Made by a program: the position numbers and the translations under genes. A stretch of DNA of 7,694 nt from Methylococcaceae bacterium (GTDB lineage Bacteria > Pseudomonadota > Gammaproteobacteria > Methylococcales > Methylomonadaceae), in contig JAUYMX010000100.1 in assembly GCA_030699345.1 (NCBI GenBank), positions 1-7,694 of the forward strand. The letters run 5' to 3'. Each line of letters begins with the position of its first letter. Position 1 is the stretch's first letter. Below, piece after piece: positions 1 to 7,069 of this stretch. The notes under the pieces are model-generated. The model worked only from the letters and a program-made list of their open reading frames with translations. It ran no database searches and was not told the origin of the DNA.

Positions 1-130
1 CAAGATCAAATAGAGGAACAGACGCGTGGCCCGCGCGGTTCCTGGGTAGATTGCTTGAGCTGCAAGGTGACTTGCAGCCTAGATGAATGACTGTTCTCGA
101 CAAAACCCGGCTTATAGGCCGACTCTTTCT
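1..130 (+). ncRNA. rnpB: RNase P RNA, 3' part (5' cut by window edge)
   Basis: This is the 3' third of the bacterial type A RNase P ribozyme, which matures tRNA 5' ends. It aligns by eye with the end of E. coli rnpB. Helix P16 is AGGAAC (14-19) with GTTCCT (38-43), enclosing P17 CGCG (23-26)/CGCG (32-35) with a GGCC-containing loop. The L15 GGU that pairs with the tRNA 3' CCA is at 45-47. P18 is a perfect 8-bp stem (59-66/71-78) capped by a GTGA tetraloop. The near-invariant AGATGAATGACTG (81-93) and ACCCGGCTTA (105-114) follow. The mature 3' end is estimated from the P1 strand GGCCGACTC (117-125) and is uncertain by several bases. No T-tailed terminator hairpin is visible after it. The 5' two thirds lie off the window. 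Confidence 0.97.
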
Positions 131-399
131 TTCCTCAAAAAGCATCGTTCTTTATTTAGTTATTCTAAATAATCAGTCTATTTGGTGTTGTATTCCAAGG
201 CTGACCGATTTCTATATACATATCTAAATAATTGTTCTGTGTGTCGCTAAATTCAAGGCGGATAAGTTCTTGATTTGATGGCATGAGCCTGATTCTGCAC
301 AAAAAATAAGCGTATTTGCCTCAATGTGATTTGCTTGAAGGCTTCTGTTTACATCGTTATTTTCGTTATCATGGCTTTTTTATCACAGCCGGAATCCCC
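131..399. other. AT-rich intergenic region between rnpB and glnE
   Basis: No gene is recognised in these roughly 270 bases on either strand. They hold a perfect 8-bp inverted repeat, TTATTTAG (152-159) with CTAAATAA (165-172) around a TTATT loop. The decamer TCTAAATAAT occurs at 164-173 and again at 223-232. The region must contain the end of the rnpB transcript and probably the glnE promoter, but I could not assign convincing -35/-10 boxes. In-frame codons without a stop run from a TTG at 316 into glnE. They are treated as non-coding because they encode nothing resembling a GlnE N-terminus. Confidence 0.6.
152..172. repeat. AT-rich 8-bp inverted repeat downstream of rnpB
   Basis: The arms TTATTTAG and CTAAATAA are perfectly complementary around a 5-base loop. 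Such an AT-rich stem is weak as RNA and is not followed by a T-run, so it is not a convincing terminator. It could be a protein-binding site or chance in an AT-rich spacer. Half of it is part of a decamer repeated at 223-232. Confidence 0.4.
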
Positions 400-3270
400 A
401 TGCTTGTAACCTCTATGCCTGAGATTGATTGTTCCAGCGTGCCAGAAGCACTGCAGTTGTCAGTTAAAACGTCATTAATCAATTTCTATCAGCAGCTGTC
501 GGAGCACAATGTGATGCTTGTGCAAACGCCGGAATTAATGGCGTCTATGCCCAAGGTGTGGGCAAGCAGTGAATTTGTCACAGACAGTTGCTTGGCTAAG
601 CCGGAGTTATTAGTCGATTTAGTCGCAACCGGGGATTTGTTGACGAAATATAGCGCTAACGCTTATTTCGATCGGTTAGCCACAAAGTTGCCTGCTGATG
701 AACTTGAGTTGATGTCCGTACTACGTACATTTAGGCGTCGAGAGATGGTCAGAATCGCTTGGCGGGATTTGGCTGGCTGGTCTGAGCTATCGGAAACTTT
801 GCTGGATTTATCGCATCTTGCGGATACCTGCATTCAATATGCGTTGGATTTTCTTTACCGTGAGGCCTGCGCTAAACGCGGAACGCCAGTGCTGTCCGAT
901 GGCACGCCGCAACAGCTGGTGGTGTTGGGCATGGGCAAACTGGGGGCTTATGAGCTGAATTATTCTTCCGACATCGATTTGATTTTTGCCTACGCCGAAA
1001 ATGGTGTCTTGTCGGATAAAAAACAGACCAGTTATGCCGAGTTTTTTACCAAGATTTGCCAGAGTCTGGTCAAGGTGCTGGATGCCATTACCGTCGAGGG
1101 GTTTGTATTTAGAACCGATATTCGCTTAAGGCCGTTTGGCGATAGCGGGCCGATACTGATAACCTTCGATGGCATGGAAAATTATTACCAAACTCAAGCG
1201 CGCGAGTGGGAGCGTTACGCGATGATTAAAGTGCGCCAGGTGGCGGGCGACTTTAACAGCGGTGCCCAGTTGATGGCGATGTTCCGGCCTTTTGTCTATC
1301 GGCGGTATTTAGATTACGGCGCGTTTGAAGAGTTACGTTCACTTAAGGCCCAGATTACCCAGGAGTTAAGACGTAAAGACCGGCTGGAAAATATCAAACT
1401 GGGGCCGGGCGGCATACGCGAAATCGAGTTTATCGGTCAGGCGTTTCAGTTGATCCGTGGCGGGACTGAGAAGTCGCTGCAAATTCGCGGCATTTTGGAT
1501 GTGCTGCAACGGCTAGGAGAGCTGGAATTATTGCCGCAGGCGGATGTTGATCAGTTAACGCAGTCGTATTGCTTTCTGCGTCGGGTGGAAAATCATATTC
1601 AGCAATACCAAGACCGGCAAACGCATGATTTGCCCACTAGCGAGACAGCCCAGCTGGCACTCTCATATTCACTGGATTATGCCGATTGGGTTAGCTTCAA
1701 ACGCGATTTGGATCGAGTCAGGGCACAGGTGCATGCAGTATTCGATCAAGTATTTTCGTTATCAAAACAGGACGCGGATGATCGACATAGCCAGAGCATT
1801 TGGACCGGTGTCGGTGACGAGCAGGACTTGCTGGCAACGTTGCAAGGCTACGGTTGTCAACAGCCCGAATCGATACTGGCAGCGATTAGAGCATTCAAAA
1901 ACTCCCCTGCAGTTAAGCGCTTGACCACCAAAGGCGCTGGCGTGCTGGATCGATTAATGCCGCAGTTAATTGAGGCATTACAGTCTGCCGATAATCCCGG
2001 CGAAACGCTACTGCGCATTTTGCGGTTATTTGAAGCAGTCGCGGGCCGCAATGTGTATTTATCGTTGTTGGCGGAAAATCCTGAAGCCTTGAATCAATTA
2101 ATTCGACTGTCCTCAGCCAGTCCTTGGATTTGTGAGTATTTATCGCAGTATCCAGTGTTGTTTGATGAATTAATGGATACCCGGTCATTATACGAGCCGC
2201 TTAAAAAAGTCGATCTGGATGCGCAATTGCAGCGGCTTTTAGCTCAGGTAGACGTGCAGGATTTGGAACAGCTGATGGTGGTGCTGAGGCAATTTAAGCA
2301 ACTGTGTGTATTACGCGTAGCAGCGGCCGACATTATGGGCGTGATTCCGGTGATGGTGGTCAGCGATTATCTGACTTACATTGCCGAGAGCATCGTTGAG
2401 CATGTTGTTGATCGAGCTTGGCACATGCTGACCGAAAACCATGGTTTGCCCCCGAGTTGCCGACACAGTGCTGATGGCTTTGCGGTACTGGGATTTGGCA
2501 AACTGGGGGGTATTGAGCTGGGTTATGGTTCCGACCTGGATTTGGTATTTCTTTATGATTGCCAGGACGGCAATGCGCTGACTGATGGCAATAAAGCTAT
2601 TTCCTGCACCCAGTTTTATGGTCGCTTAGGGCAGCGAGTCCGGCATATTCTGGACACTAAAATGCTGTCCGGCATACTGTATGAAGTAGATATGCGCCTA
2701 CGCCCCAATGGCGATTCCGGGTTGTTGGTGGCTCATATCCATGGCTATGAAGACTATTTAAAAAACCAAGCCTGGACTTGGGAACATCAGGCTTTAGTAC
2801 GCGGTCGTTTTATCGCTGGAGATGCACGATTAAAAACAAACTATGAAGCGATACGGCAACGCATTTTAAGTTTGCCAAGAGACGTTGACGTGCTGAAAAC
2901 GGAAGTTAGGGACATGCGCGAAAAAATGCGCGCCGCATTGACCAACAAAGATGCTAGCAAGTTTGACCTCAAACAGGGCAAGGGCGGTATTGCCGATATT
3001 GAGTTTATAGTACAATTCGGCATCCTGGCGCGTGCGGCAAACAACTTGGCGTTAACTACTTACACCGATAATGTCAGGCTGCTGGAAGGATTACAGGCAG
3101 ACGGATTTATATCCGAGACTGTCGCCAATACACTCAAAACTGCTTATTGCGCCTACCGCGATAGTGGACATAAGCTGGTGTTACAAGGCGATCGTGCGCT
3201 GGTTGATGAGGCTGAGGTTGCCGAAATGAGGACTCAGGTCGAGCACATCTGGCACGATGTCATGGAATAA
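400..3270 (+). CDS. glnE: Bifunctional glutamine synthetase adenylyltransferase/adenylyl-removing enzyme
   Basis: GlnE attaches AMP to, and phosphorolytically removes it from, a tyrosine of glutamine synthetase. It acts under control of the PII protein and glutamine in the cytoplasm. The product from ATG 400 is 956 aa, against about 946 in E. coli. Both nucleotidyltransferase halves are intact. The N-terminal adenylyl-removase has GMGKLG at 177-182, SSDIDL at 189-194 (metal ligands D191, D193) and LGPGGIREIEF at 334-344. The C-terminal adenylyltransferase has GFGKLGG at 698-704, GSDLDL at 710-715 (D712, D714) and KGGIADIEF at 861-869. ATG 400 was chosen because it has a GGAA at 391-394 and fits the family length. 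The open frame extends to TTG 316, but those 28 residues look non-homologous. ATG 415 is a weaker alternative with no ribosome site. ilvE follows 29 bases downstream, suggesting cotranscription. Confidence 0.97.
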   Translation: MLVTSMPEIDCSSVPEALQLSVKTSLINFYQQLSEHNVMLVQTPELMASMPKVWASSEFVTDSCLAKPELLVDLVATGDLLTKYSANAYFDRLATKLPADELELMSVLRTFRRREMVRIAWRDLAGWSELSETLLDLSHLADTCIQYALDFLYREACAKRGTPVLSDGTPQQLVVLGMGKLGAYELNYSSDIDLIFAYAENGVLSDKKQTSYAEFFTKICQSLVKVLDAITVEGFVFRTDIRLRPFGDSGPILITFDGMENYYQTQAREWERYAMIKVRQVAGDFNSGAQLMAMFRPFVYRRYLDYGAFEELRSLKAQITQELRRKDRLENIKLGPGGIREIEFIGQAFQLIRGGTEKSLQIRGILDVLQRLGELELLPQADVDQLTQSYCFLRRVENHIQQYQDRQTHDLPTSETAQLALSYSLDYADWVSFKRDLDRVRAQVHAVFDQVFSLSKQDADDRHSQSIWTGVGDEQDLLATLQGYGCQQPESILAAIRAFKNSPAVKRLTTKGAGVLDRLMPQLIEALQSADNPGETLLRILRLFEAVAGRNVYLSLLAENPEALNQLIRLSSASPWICEYLSQYPVLFDELMDTRSLYEPLKKVDLDAQLQRLLAQVDVQDLEQLMVVLRQFKQLCVLRVAAADIMGVIPVMVVSDYLTYIAESIVEHVVDRAWHMLTENHGLPPSCRHSADGFAVLGFGKLGGIELGYGSDLDLVFLYDCQDGNALTDGNKAISCTQFYGRLGQRVRHILDTKMLSGILYEVDMRLRPNGDSGLLVAHIHGYEDYLKNQAWTWEHQALVRGRFIAGDARLKTNYEAIRQRILSLPRDVDVLKTEVRDMREKMRAALTNKDASKFDLKQGKGGIADIEFIVQFGILARAANNLALTTYTDNVRLLEGLQADGFISETVANTLKTAYCAYRDSGHKLVLQGDRALVDEAEVAEMRTQVEHIWHDVME

Positions 3271-3287
3271 CAATCACTAAATATGTT

Positions 3288-3291
3288 GGAG
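3288..3291 (+). promoter_or_regulatory. Ribosome binding site of ilvE
   Basis: GGAG lies 8 bases before ATG 3300, inside the 29-base glnE-ilvE spacer. It supports ATG 3300 over the in-frame ATG at 3306. The spacer has no room for a typical terminator plus promoter, so translation-ready cotranscription with glnE is the simplest reading. Confidence 0.75.
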
Positions 3292-3299
3292 AATAAACG

Positions 3300-4223
3300 A
3301 TGACGATGGACGATAGAGATGGCGTTATTTGGCTGGATGGACAATGGGTTGAGTGGCGTGAAGCTAAAGTCCACGTCCTGACACACACGTTGCATTACGG
3401 TTTGGGCGTCTTTGAAGGCATCAGGGCCTATCAAACCGACAAGGGCACCGCGATTTTCAGGAACCAGACGCATACCGATCGCCTATTCCGTTCGGCGCAC
3501 ATTATGGCGATGACTATGCCGTTTGATAAAGACACAATCAATCAAGTGCAACTTGATGCGCTTGCTAAAAACAACCTTGATAGCGCTTACATCCGTACCA
3601 TGTGCTTTTTGGGTTCTGAAGGCATGGGCTTAAGAGCCGATAACCTGAAAGTGCATGTCATGGTCGCGGCTTGGTCTTGGGGGGCCTATTTGGGCGCGGA
3701 TAGCATCGAACAAGGTATTCGCATCCGTACCTCGTCTTACACCCGCAATCACCACAACAGTACCATGTGCAAAGCCAAAGCCAACGGCAATTACATCAAT
3801 TCGATATTGGCCCTACAAGAAGCCCGGTCCAATGGCTACGATGAAGCATTAATGCTTGACCACGAAGGCTTTGCTGCTGAAGGCAGCGCGGAAAACCTGT
3901 TTATAGTACGTGACGGTAAGATTTATTCCCCGGAAACCACTTCAGCACTGGAAGGTATTACTCGTGATAGCGTAATTACCATCGCCAGGGAACAAAGCTT
4001 TGAAGTTACTGAAAAACGCATTACCCGCGATGAAATTTATGTCGCCGATGAAGCCTTCTTTACCGGTTCAGCTGCCGAAGTTACGCCGATCAGGGAATTG
4101 GATAACCGCAAAATAGGCAGTGGCAGCCGCGGCCCAATCACTGAAAAATTGCAATCTTTGTACTTTGATTATGTGCATGGTCGTCGCGATGACCATGCCG
4201 ATTGGTTGACTTACGTTAAGTAA
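3300..4223 (+). CDS. ilvE: Branched-chain amino acid aminotransferase
   Basis: IlvE is a fold-type IV PLP transaminase that makes isoleucine, leucine and valine from their 2-oxo acids with glutamate as amino donor. The 307-aa product has the usual length (E. coli 309). Family hallmarks are present: HYGLGVFEGIRAY at 32-44, the PLP Schiff-base lysine K160 in AKANGNYINS (same position as in E. coli), EGSAENLF at 194-201 with the conserved E194, the LEGITRD phosphate-binding segment at 217-223, and FFTGSAAEVTP at 253-263. The LEGITRD and GSAAEVTP segments and the overall N-terminus favour IlvE over D-amino acid aminotransferase or 4-amino-4-deoxychorismate lyase. It is the second gene after glnE and is followed by a strong hairpin. 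Linking it to glnE places a glutamate-consuming transaminase with the nitrogen-status regulator of glutamine synthetase; any shared control is inference. Confidence 0.97.
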   Translation: MTMDDRDGVIWLDGQWVEWREAKVHVLTHTLHYGLGVFEGIRAYQTDKGTAIFRNQTHTDRLFRSAHIMAMTMPFDKDTINQVQLDALAKNNLDSAYIRTMCFLGSEGMGLRADNLKVHVMVAAWSWGAYLGADSIEQGIRIRTSSYTRNHHNSTMCKAKANGNYINSILALQEARSNGYDEALMLDHEGFAAEGSAENLFIVRDGKIYSPETTSALEGITRDSVITIAREQSFEVTEKRITRDEIYVADEAFFTGSAAEVTPIRELDNRKIGSGSRGPITEKLQSLYFDYVHGRRDDHADWLTYVK

Positions 4224-4255
4224 CCGATGTCCCGGTACTAAGCCGGATAAAGCAG

Positions 4256-4284
4256 TGTTGGGTTGCATGCTTCGCAACCCAACA
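4256..4284. terminator. Strong hairpin between convergent genes, probable bidirectional terminator or repeat unit
   Basis: TGTTGGGTTGC (4256-4266) and GCAACCCAACA (4274-4284) form a perfect 11-bp stem with a 7-base loop. It sits between the stop of ilvE on + and the stop of the secreted-protein gene on -, so it is well placed to end both transcripts. The following + strand run is only TTTAAT, so termination may be weak or factor-assisted. The GTTGGGTT/AACCCAAC stem resembles short dispersed hairpins I associate with methanotroph and other gammaproteobacterial genomes. Whether this copy belongs to a repeat family cannot be told from one window. Confidence 0.7.
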
Positions 4285-4301
4285 TTTAATACAAAAAGAA
4301 C

Positions 4302-4715
4302 TTATTCGCGGATATATTTAACCTTAACTAGTTCTTTGCCTTCGCTAGAGAAACGGCAACTGCCGGCGGTAAAATAACTACAGTCGGCCGATTGCTCAAT
4401 TACTGCGCCAGTTGGCGTTAATTTAATATTCAGCGAGCAAAACTTAGCTTCACCTTCAAGCTGTTTTTTCAATACCAATTCGTTTTCATTTACGTGTTTG
4501 GCTTTGCCTGCAATATCCGCAGAGCAGCCATGACGGCCTTTCTCTGTGTCATTTGGCTCGAAATCTACATCAGCACTAACGTTGACATCATCACCTACAG
4601 TGGTAATTTTCAAATGCTGCACATGGTTGCTCTCAAGCAGCAAATAATGGTCGGTCTTAGCAAAGGTGCTGTTGGAAAATAGCATTGCAGCAGCTAACAA
4701 TATAATTTTGTTCAT
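4302..4715 (-). CDS. Small secreted four-cysteine protein, function unknown
   Basis: I do not recognise this 137-aa protein. Residues 1-19 form a typical Sec signal peptide: N2-K3, a hydrophobic stretch IILLAAAMLF, and a likely cut after TFA at 19. The mature protein of about 118 aa has no membrane segment and no lipobox cysteine, so it is predicted to be periplasmic or exported. It has exactly four cysteines, C64, C93, C112 and C120, enough for two disulfides, which fits an oxidising compartment. Alternating polar and hydrophobic runs (for example LKITTV, VNVSADVDF, FCSLNIKLT) suggest a beta-rich fold. A good ribosome site, AGGGGA at 4722-4727, lies 6 bases before the ATG, and signal peptide plus ribosome site make it a convincing real gene. 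It lies 76 bases downstream of rpiA on the same strand, but nothing links the two functionally. A small inhibitor or binding protein is possible but unsupported. Confidence 0.85.
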   Translation of the reverse strand: MNKIILLAAAMLFSNSTFAKTDHYLLLESNHVQHLKITTVGDDVNVSADVDFEPNDTEKGRHGCSADIAGKAKHVNENELVLKKQLEGEAKFCSLNIKLTPTGAVIEQSADCSYFTAGSCRFSSEGKELVKVKYIRE

Positions 4716-4753
4716 AATTTATCCCCTGATTTGTTTCAGTTCATTATTGTTAA

Positions 4754-4784
4754 TGCCACAGCTCATGTCTTTCCGGCTATGGCA
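4754..4784 (-). other. Imperfect hairpin in rpiA to secreted-protein spacer
   Basis: Read on the minus strand, TGCCATAGC and GCTGTGGCA can form a 9-bp stem with one G-U pair around a 13-base loop, starting 7 bases past the rpiA stop. No T-run follows, so it is not a standard intrinsic terminator. It may slow or end rpiA transcripts or be part of the leader of the next gene. The evidence is only the base pairing. Confidence 0.25.
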
Positions 4785-4791
4785 ACTCTAT

Positions 4792-5445
4792 TTAAAGAGT
4801 AACGACTTCAGTGCCTTTACCAATTAACACGATGTCTGCAGGGCGTTCGGCAAAAATGCCTACGGTCACAACGCCGGTGATGTTGTTGATAATGGCTTCC
4901 AGTTTCTTTGGTTCAAGAATACTTAAGTTATGCACATCAAGAATTTCATTGTGGTTGTCGGTGATGTAATTTTCACGCCATACCGGTTGCCCGCCTAGCT
5001 TAACGAGTTCCCTGGCGACATAGCTTCTGGCCATGGGAACCACTTCCACAGGTAACGGGAACGCGCCTAATATATCTACACATTTGTTTTCGTCAACGAT
5101 GCAGACAAATGTCTTACTGGCTGCAGCGATGATTTTTTCGCGGGTTAATGCGCCGCCCCCGCCTTTGATAAGATGTTTTTGCGGGTTAACTTCATCAGCG
5201 CCATCGATATAAACTTCAAGCGGACCTACAGCATTTAAATCCAGAACCGGAATGCCCAATTTTTTCAAGCGTTGGGTGCTTGATTCCGAACTGGAAACAG
5301 CACCTTCAATTTGGCCTCTAAAATCAGCCAGATAGTCGATGAAATGATTAACAGTTGAGCCGGTACCCACACCGATTATCGGCACATCTTTGATGTACTT
5401 AAGTGCCGCTTGAGCCACTTTTTGTTTTAATTCATCTTGAGTCAT
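4792..5445 (-). CDS. rpiA: Ribose-5-phosphate isomerase A
   Basis: RpiA interconverts ribose-5-phosphate and ribulose-5-phosphate in the cytoplasmic pentose phosphate pathway. In a methylotroph it would also serve formaldehyde-fixing sugar phosphate cycles (inference). The 217-aa product is full length (E. coli 219). Visible motifs are the phosphate-binding GVGTGST at 25-31, SSSES at 51-55, DGADE at 81-85 and KGGGGALTRE at 94-103. The active-site residues D81, D84, K94 and the catalytic base E103 fall at the same numbers as in E. coli RpiA. The start is well supported: AAGGA at 5452-5456 lies 6 bases before ATG 5445. The gene diverges from ilvA and is followed by the secreted-protein gene on the same strand. 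Confidence 0.97.
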   Translation of the reverse strand: MTQDELKQKVAQAALKYIKDVPIIGVGTGSTVNHFIDYLADFRGQIEGAVSSSESSTQRLKKLGIPVLDLNAVGPLEVYIDGADEVNPQKHLIKGGGGALTREKIIAAASKTFVCIVDENKCVDILGAFPLPVEVVPMARSYVARELVKLGGQPVWRENYITDNHNEILDVHNLSILEPKKLEAIINNITGVVTVGIFAERPADIVLIGKGTEVVTL

Positions 5446-5537
5446 AATTTTTCCTTGTGTAGTAAGGGTTACGGGAAGAGTAAATTGATGTGTGATAATA
5501 CCCTAAGAAGCCCCTATTCCTCAGCCGATTTTTGCTA
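5446..5537. promoter_or_regulatory. Divergent promoter region of rpiA and ilvA
   Basis: All signals for the two divergent genes must lie in these 92 bases unless they reach into coding sequence. On +, TGTGATAAT at 5491-5499 reads as an extended -10 element and would start ilvA transcripts near 5506. On -, the overlapping TATTAT (5500-5495) is a -10 candidate for rpiA. Neither has a good -35 box. No leader peptide rich in isoleucine codons and no attenuator hairpin is seen before ilvA, so classical ilv attenuation is not indicated here. Confidence 0.35.
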
Positions 5538-7064
5538 ATGCTAAAACACTACATAGAAAAAATATTACGCGCCAAAGTATACGATGTGGCGATAGAAACA
5601 CCATTTGATAAAGCGTCATCGCTGTCGGAGCGATTGAATAATACTGTCTTGCTAAAGCGGGAAGATTTACAACCGGTATTTTCTTTCAAAATTCGTGGTG
5701 CCTATAACAAGATGTCCTTGCTGGATGAGGCTGCCAGGGCGAAAGGCGTAATTGCTGCGTCCGCGGGCAATCATGCGCAGGGCGTGGCCTTGTCGGCGAA
5801 ACACTTGGGTATTAAAGCGTTGATTGTGATGCCCAAAACCACCCCGGAAATTAAAGTTAAATCAGTTAAAGCCAGAGGCGCCAAGATTGTCTTATTTGGT
5901 GATTCTTATGATGATGCTTACGGGCACGCCAAAGAATTGGCTGAGCAAAAAGACATGGTGTTTATTCATCCTTATGATGACCCTGATGTCATTGCCGGGC
6001 AGGGTACGGTGGCTATGGAGATTCTCAGGCAACAAACTGGCGATTTGCACGCGATATTTGTCCCGGTTGGCGGTGGCGGTTTAATTGCAGGGATTGCTGC
6101 GTATGTAAAATTTGTGCGGCCGGATATAAAAATTATTGGTGTCGAGCCGGATGATGCTGATTGTCTCAATCGCGCTTTACAGGCAAAAAGCCGGGTCATC
6201 ATTAAACAAGTAGGGTTATTTGCCGATGGCGTGGCGGTTAAACAAGTTGGCGAAGAGCCATTTCGACTGGCGCAACATTATGTTGATGAAGTTATTACCG
6301 TCAACACTGATGAAATTTGCGCGGCGATTAAAGATATTTTCGATGATACCCGCTCCATTGCTGAACCGGCGGGGGCGTTGTCTGTTGCAGGTTTAAAGAA
6401 ATATGTCGAACGCGAGCAAGTCACCGGGCAAACGCTAGTGGCAATAGACAGCGGTGCGAATATTAACTTTGATCGGTTGCGCTATGTGGCTGAACGCGCG
6501 CAAGTGGGTGAGCATAGGGAGATTTTACTGGCGGTGACAATTCCGGAAGTGCCGGGCAGTTTTCTGCATTTTTGCAAAATGCTCGGTGGGCGGAGTATCA
6601 CCGAATTTAATTATCGCTATTTTAATCCAACTCAGGCGCAGGTCTTTGTCGGCTTATCCAGCAGCGGCCTTGAAGCGGATCGCGCGACTGTGATTGAGGA
6701 ATTACATAGCCAGGGCTTTCCGGTAACTGACATGACCACCAATGAACTTGCCAAAGAACACGTTCGTTACATGGTCGGTGGACATGCGCCTTGCGAGCTT
6801 AGCGAGTTGATTTACAGTTTGGAATTTCCCGAACGACCAGGTGCGTTATTGAAATTTTTGTTGGCGTTGGGTGGACGTTGGAATATCAGCTTATTTCATT
6901 ACCGCAACCATGGCGCAGCATTCGGCAAAGTGTTGATGGGTGTGCAAATAGCCAGTGCAGAAAAGCCAGCGTTTGAGCATTGCCTGGATGGCTTAGGGTT
7001 TATCTATCAAGAAGAAACCGACAATCCAGCTTATCGGTTATTTTCTGGCGGTAATGCGAAGTAA
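5538..7064 (+). CDS. ilvA: Biosynthetic threonine ammonia-lyase (threonine dehydratase)
   Basis: IlvA deaminates threonine to 2-oxobutanoate, the first committed step of isoleucine synthesis. From ATG 5538 the product is 508 aa (E. coli 514). The N-terminal fold-type II PLP domain spans about 1-320. It has the Schiff-base lysine K51 in FSFKIRGAY, SAGNHAQG at 75-82, the glycine-rich phosphate loop GGGGL at 178-182, and SGAN at 305-308 with the serine that contacts the PLP ring nitrogen. The C-terminus carries two ACT-like regulatory units, roughly 328-400 (IPEVPGSFLHF) and 422-495 (FPERPGALLKF). This marks the long isoleucine-inhibited biosynthetic form rather than the short catabolic TdcB. 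The frame also allows TTG 5532, but ATG 5538 is preferred. Neither has an evident Shine-Dalgarno sequence, which is a small oddity. It ends 5 bases from the stop of the convergent EVE gene. Confidence 0.97.
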   Translation: MLKHYIEKILRAKVYDVAIETPFDKASSLSERLNNTVLLKREDLQPVFSFKIRGAYNKMSLLDEAARAKGVIAASAGNHAQGVALSAKHLGIKALIVMPKTTPEIKVKSVKARGAKIVLFGDSYDDAYGHAKELAEQKDMVFIHPYDDPDVIAGQGTVAMEILRQQTGDLHAIFVPVGGGGLIAGIAAYVKFVRPDIKIIGVEPDDADCLNRALQAKSRVIIKQVGLFADGVAVKQVGEEPFRLAQHYVDEVITVNTDEICAAIKDIFDDTRSIAEPAGALSVAGLKKYVEREQVTGQTLVAIDSGANINFDRLRYVAERAQVGEHREILLAVTIPEVPGSFLHFCKMLGGRSITEFNYRYFNPTQAQVFVGLSSSGLEADRATVIEELHSQGFPVTDMTTNELAKEHVRYMVGGHAPCELSELIYSLEFPERPGALLKFLLALGGRWNISLFHYRNHGAAFGKVLMGVQIASAEKPAFEHCLDGLGFIYQEETDNPAYRLFSGGNAK

Positions 7065-7069
7065 GGCAT

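Noticed and set aside
273..300. Sigma-54 promoter before glnE (TGGCA ... TGC)
   Set aside because: The spacing between the GG and GC elements is 15 bases instead of the required 10.
316..399. Extended GlnE starting at TTG 316
   Set aside because: The 28 extra residues resemble no GlnE N-terminus and would make the protein longer than usual, whereas ATG 400 fits length and has a modest ribosome site.
1625..2188. Open frames on both strands inside glnE
   Set aside because: They are shadows of a fully conserved glnE frame and encode nothing recognisable. The same holds for the short frames inside ilvE, ilvA, rpiA and the EVE gene.
4494..4682. Plus-strand frame opposite the secreted-protein gene
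   Set aside because: The minus strand frame has a signal peptide and a strong ribosome site; the plus-strand product shows no such support.
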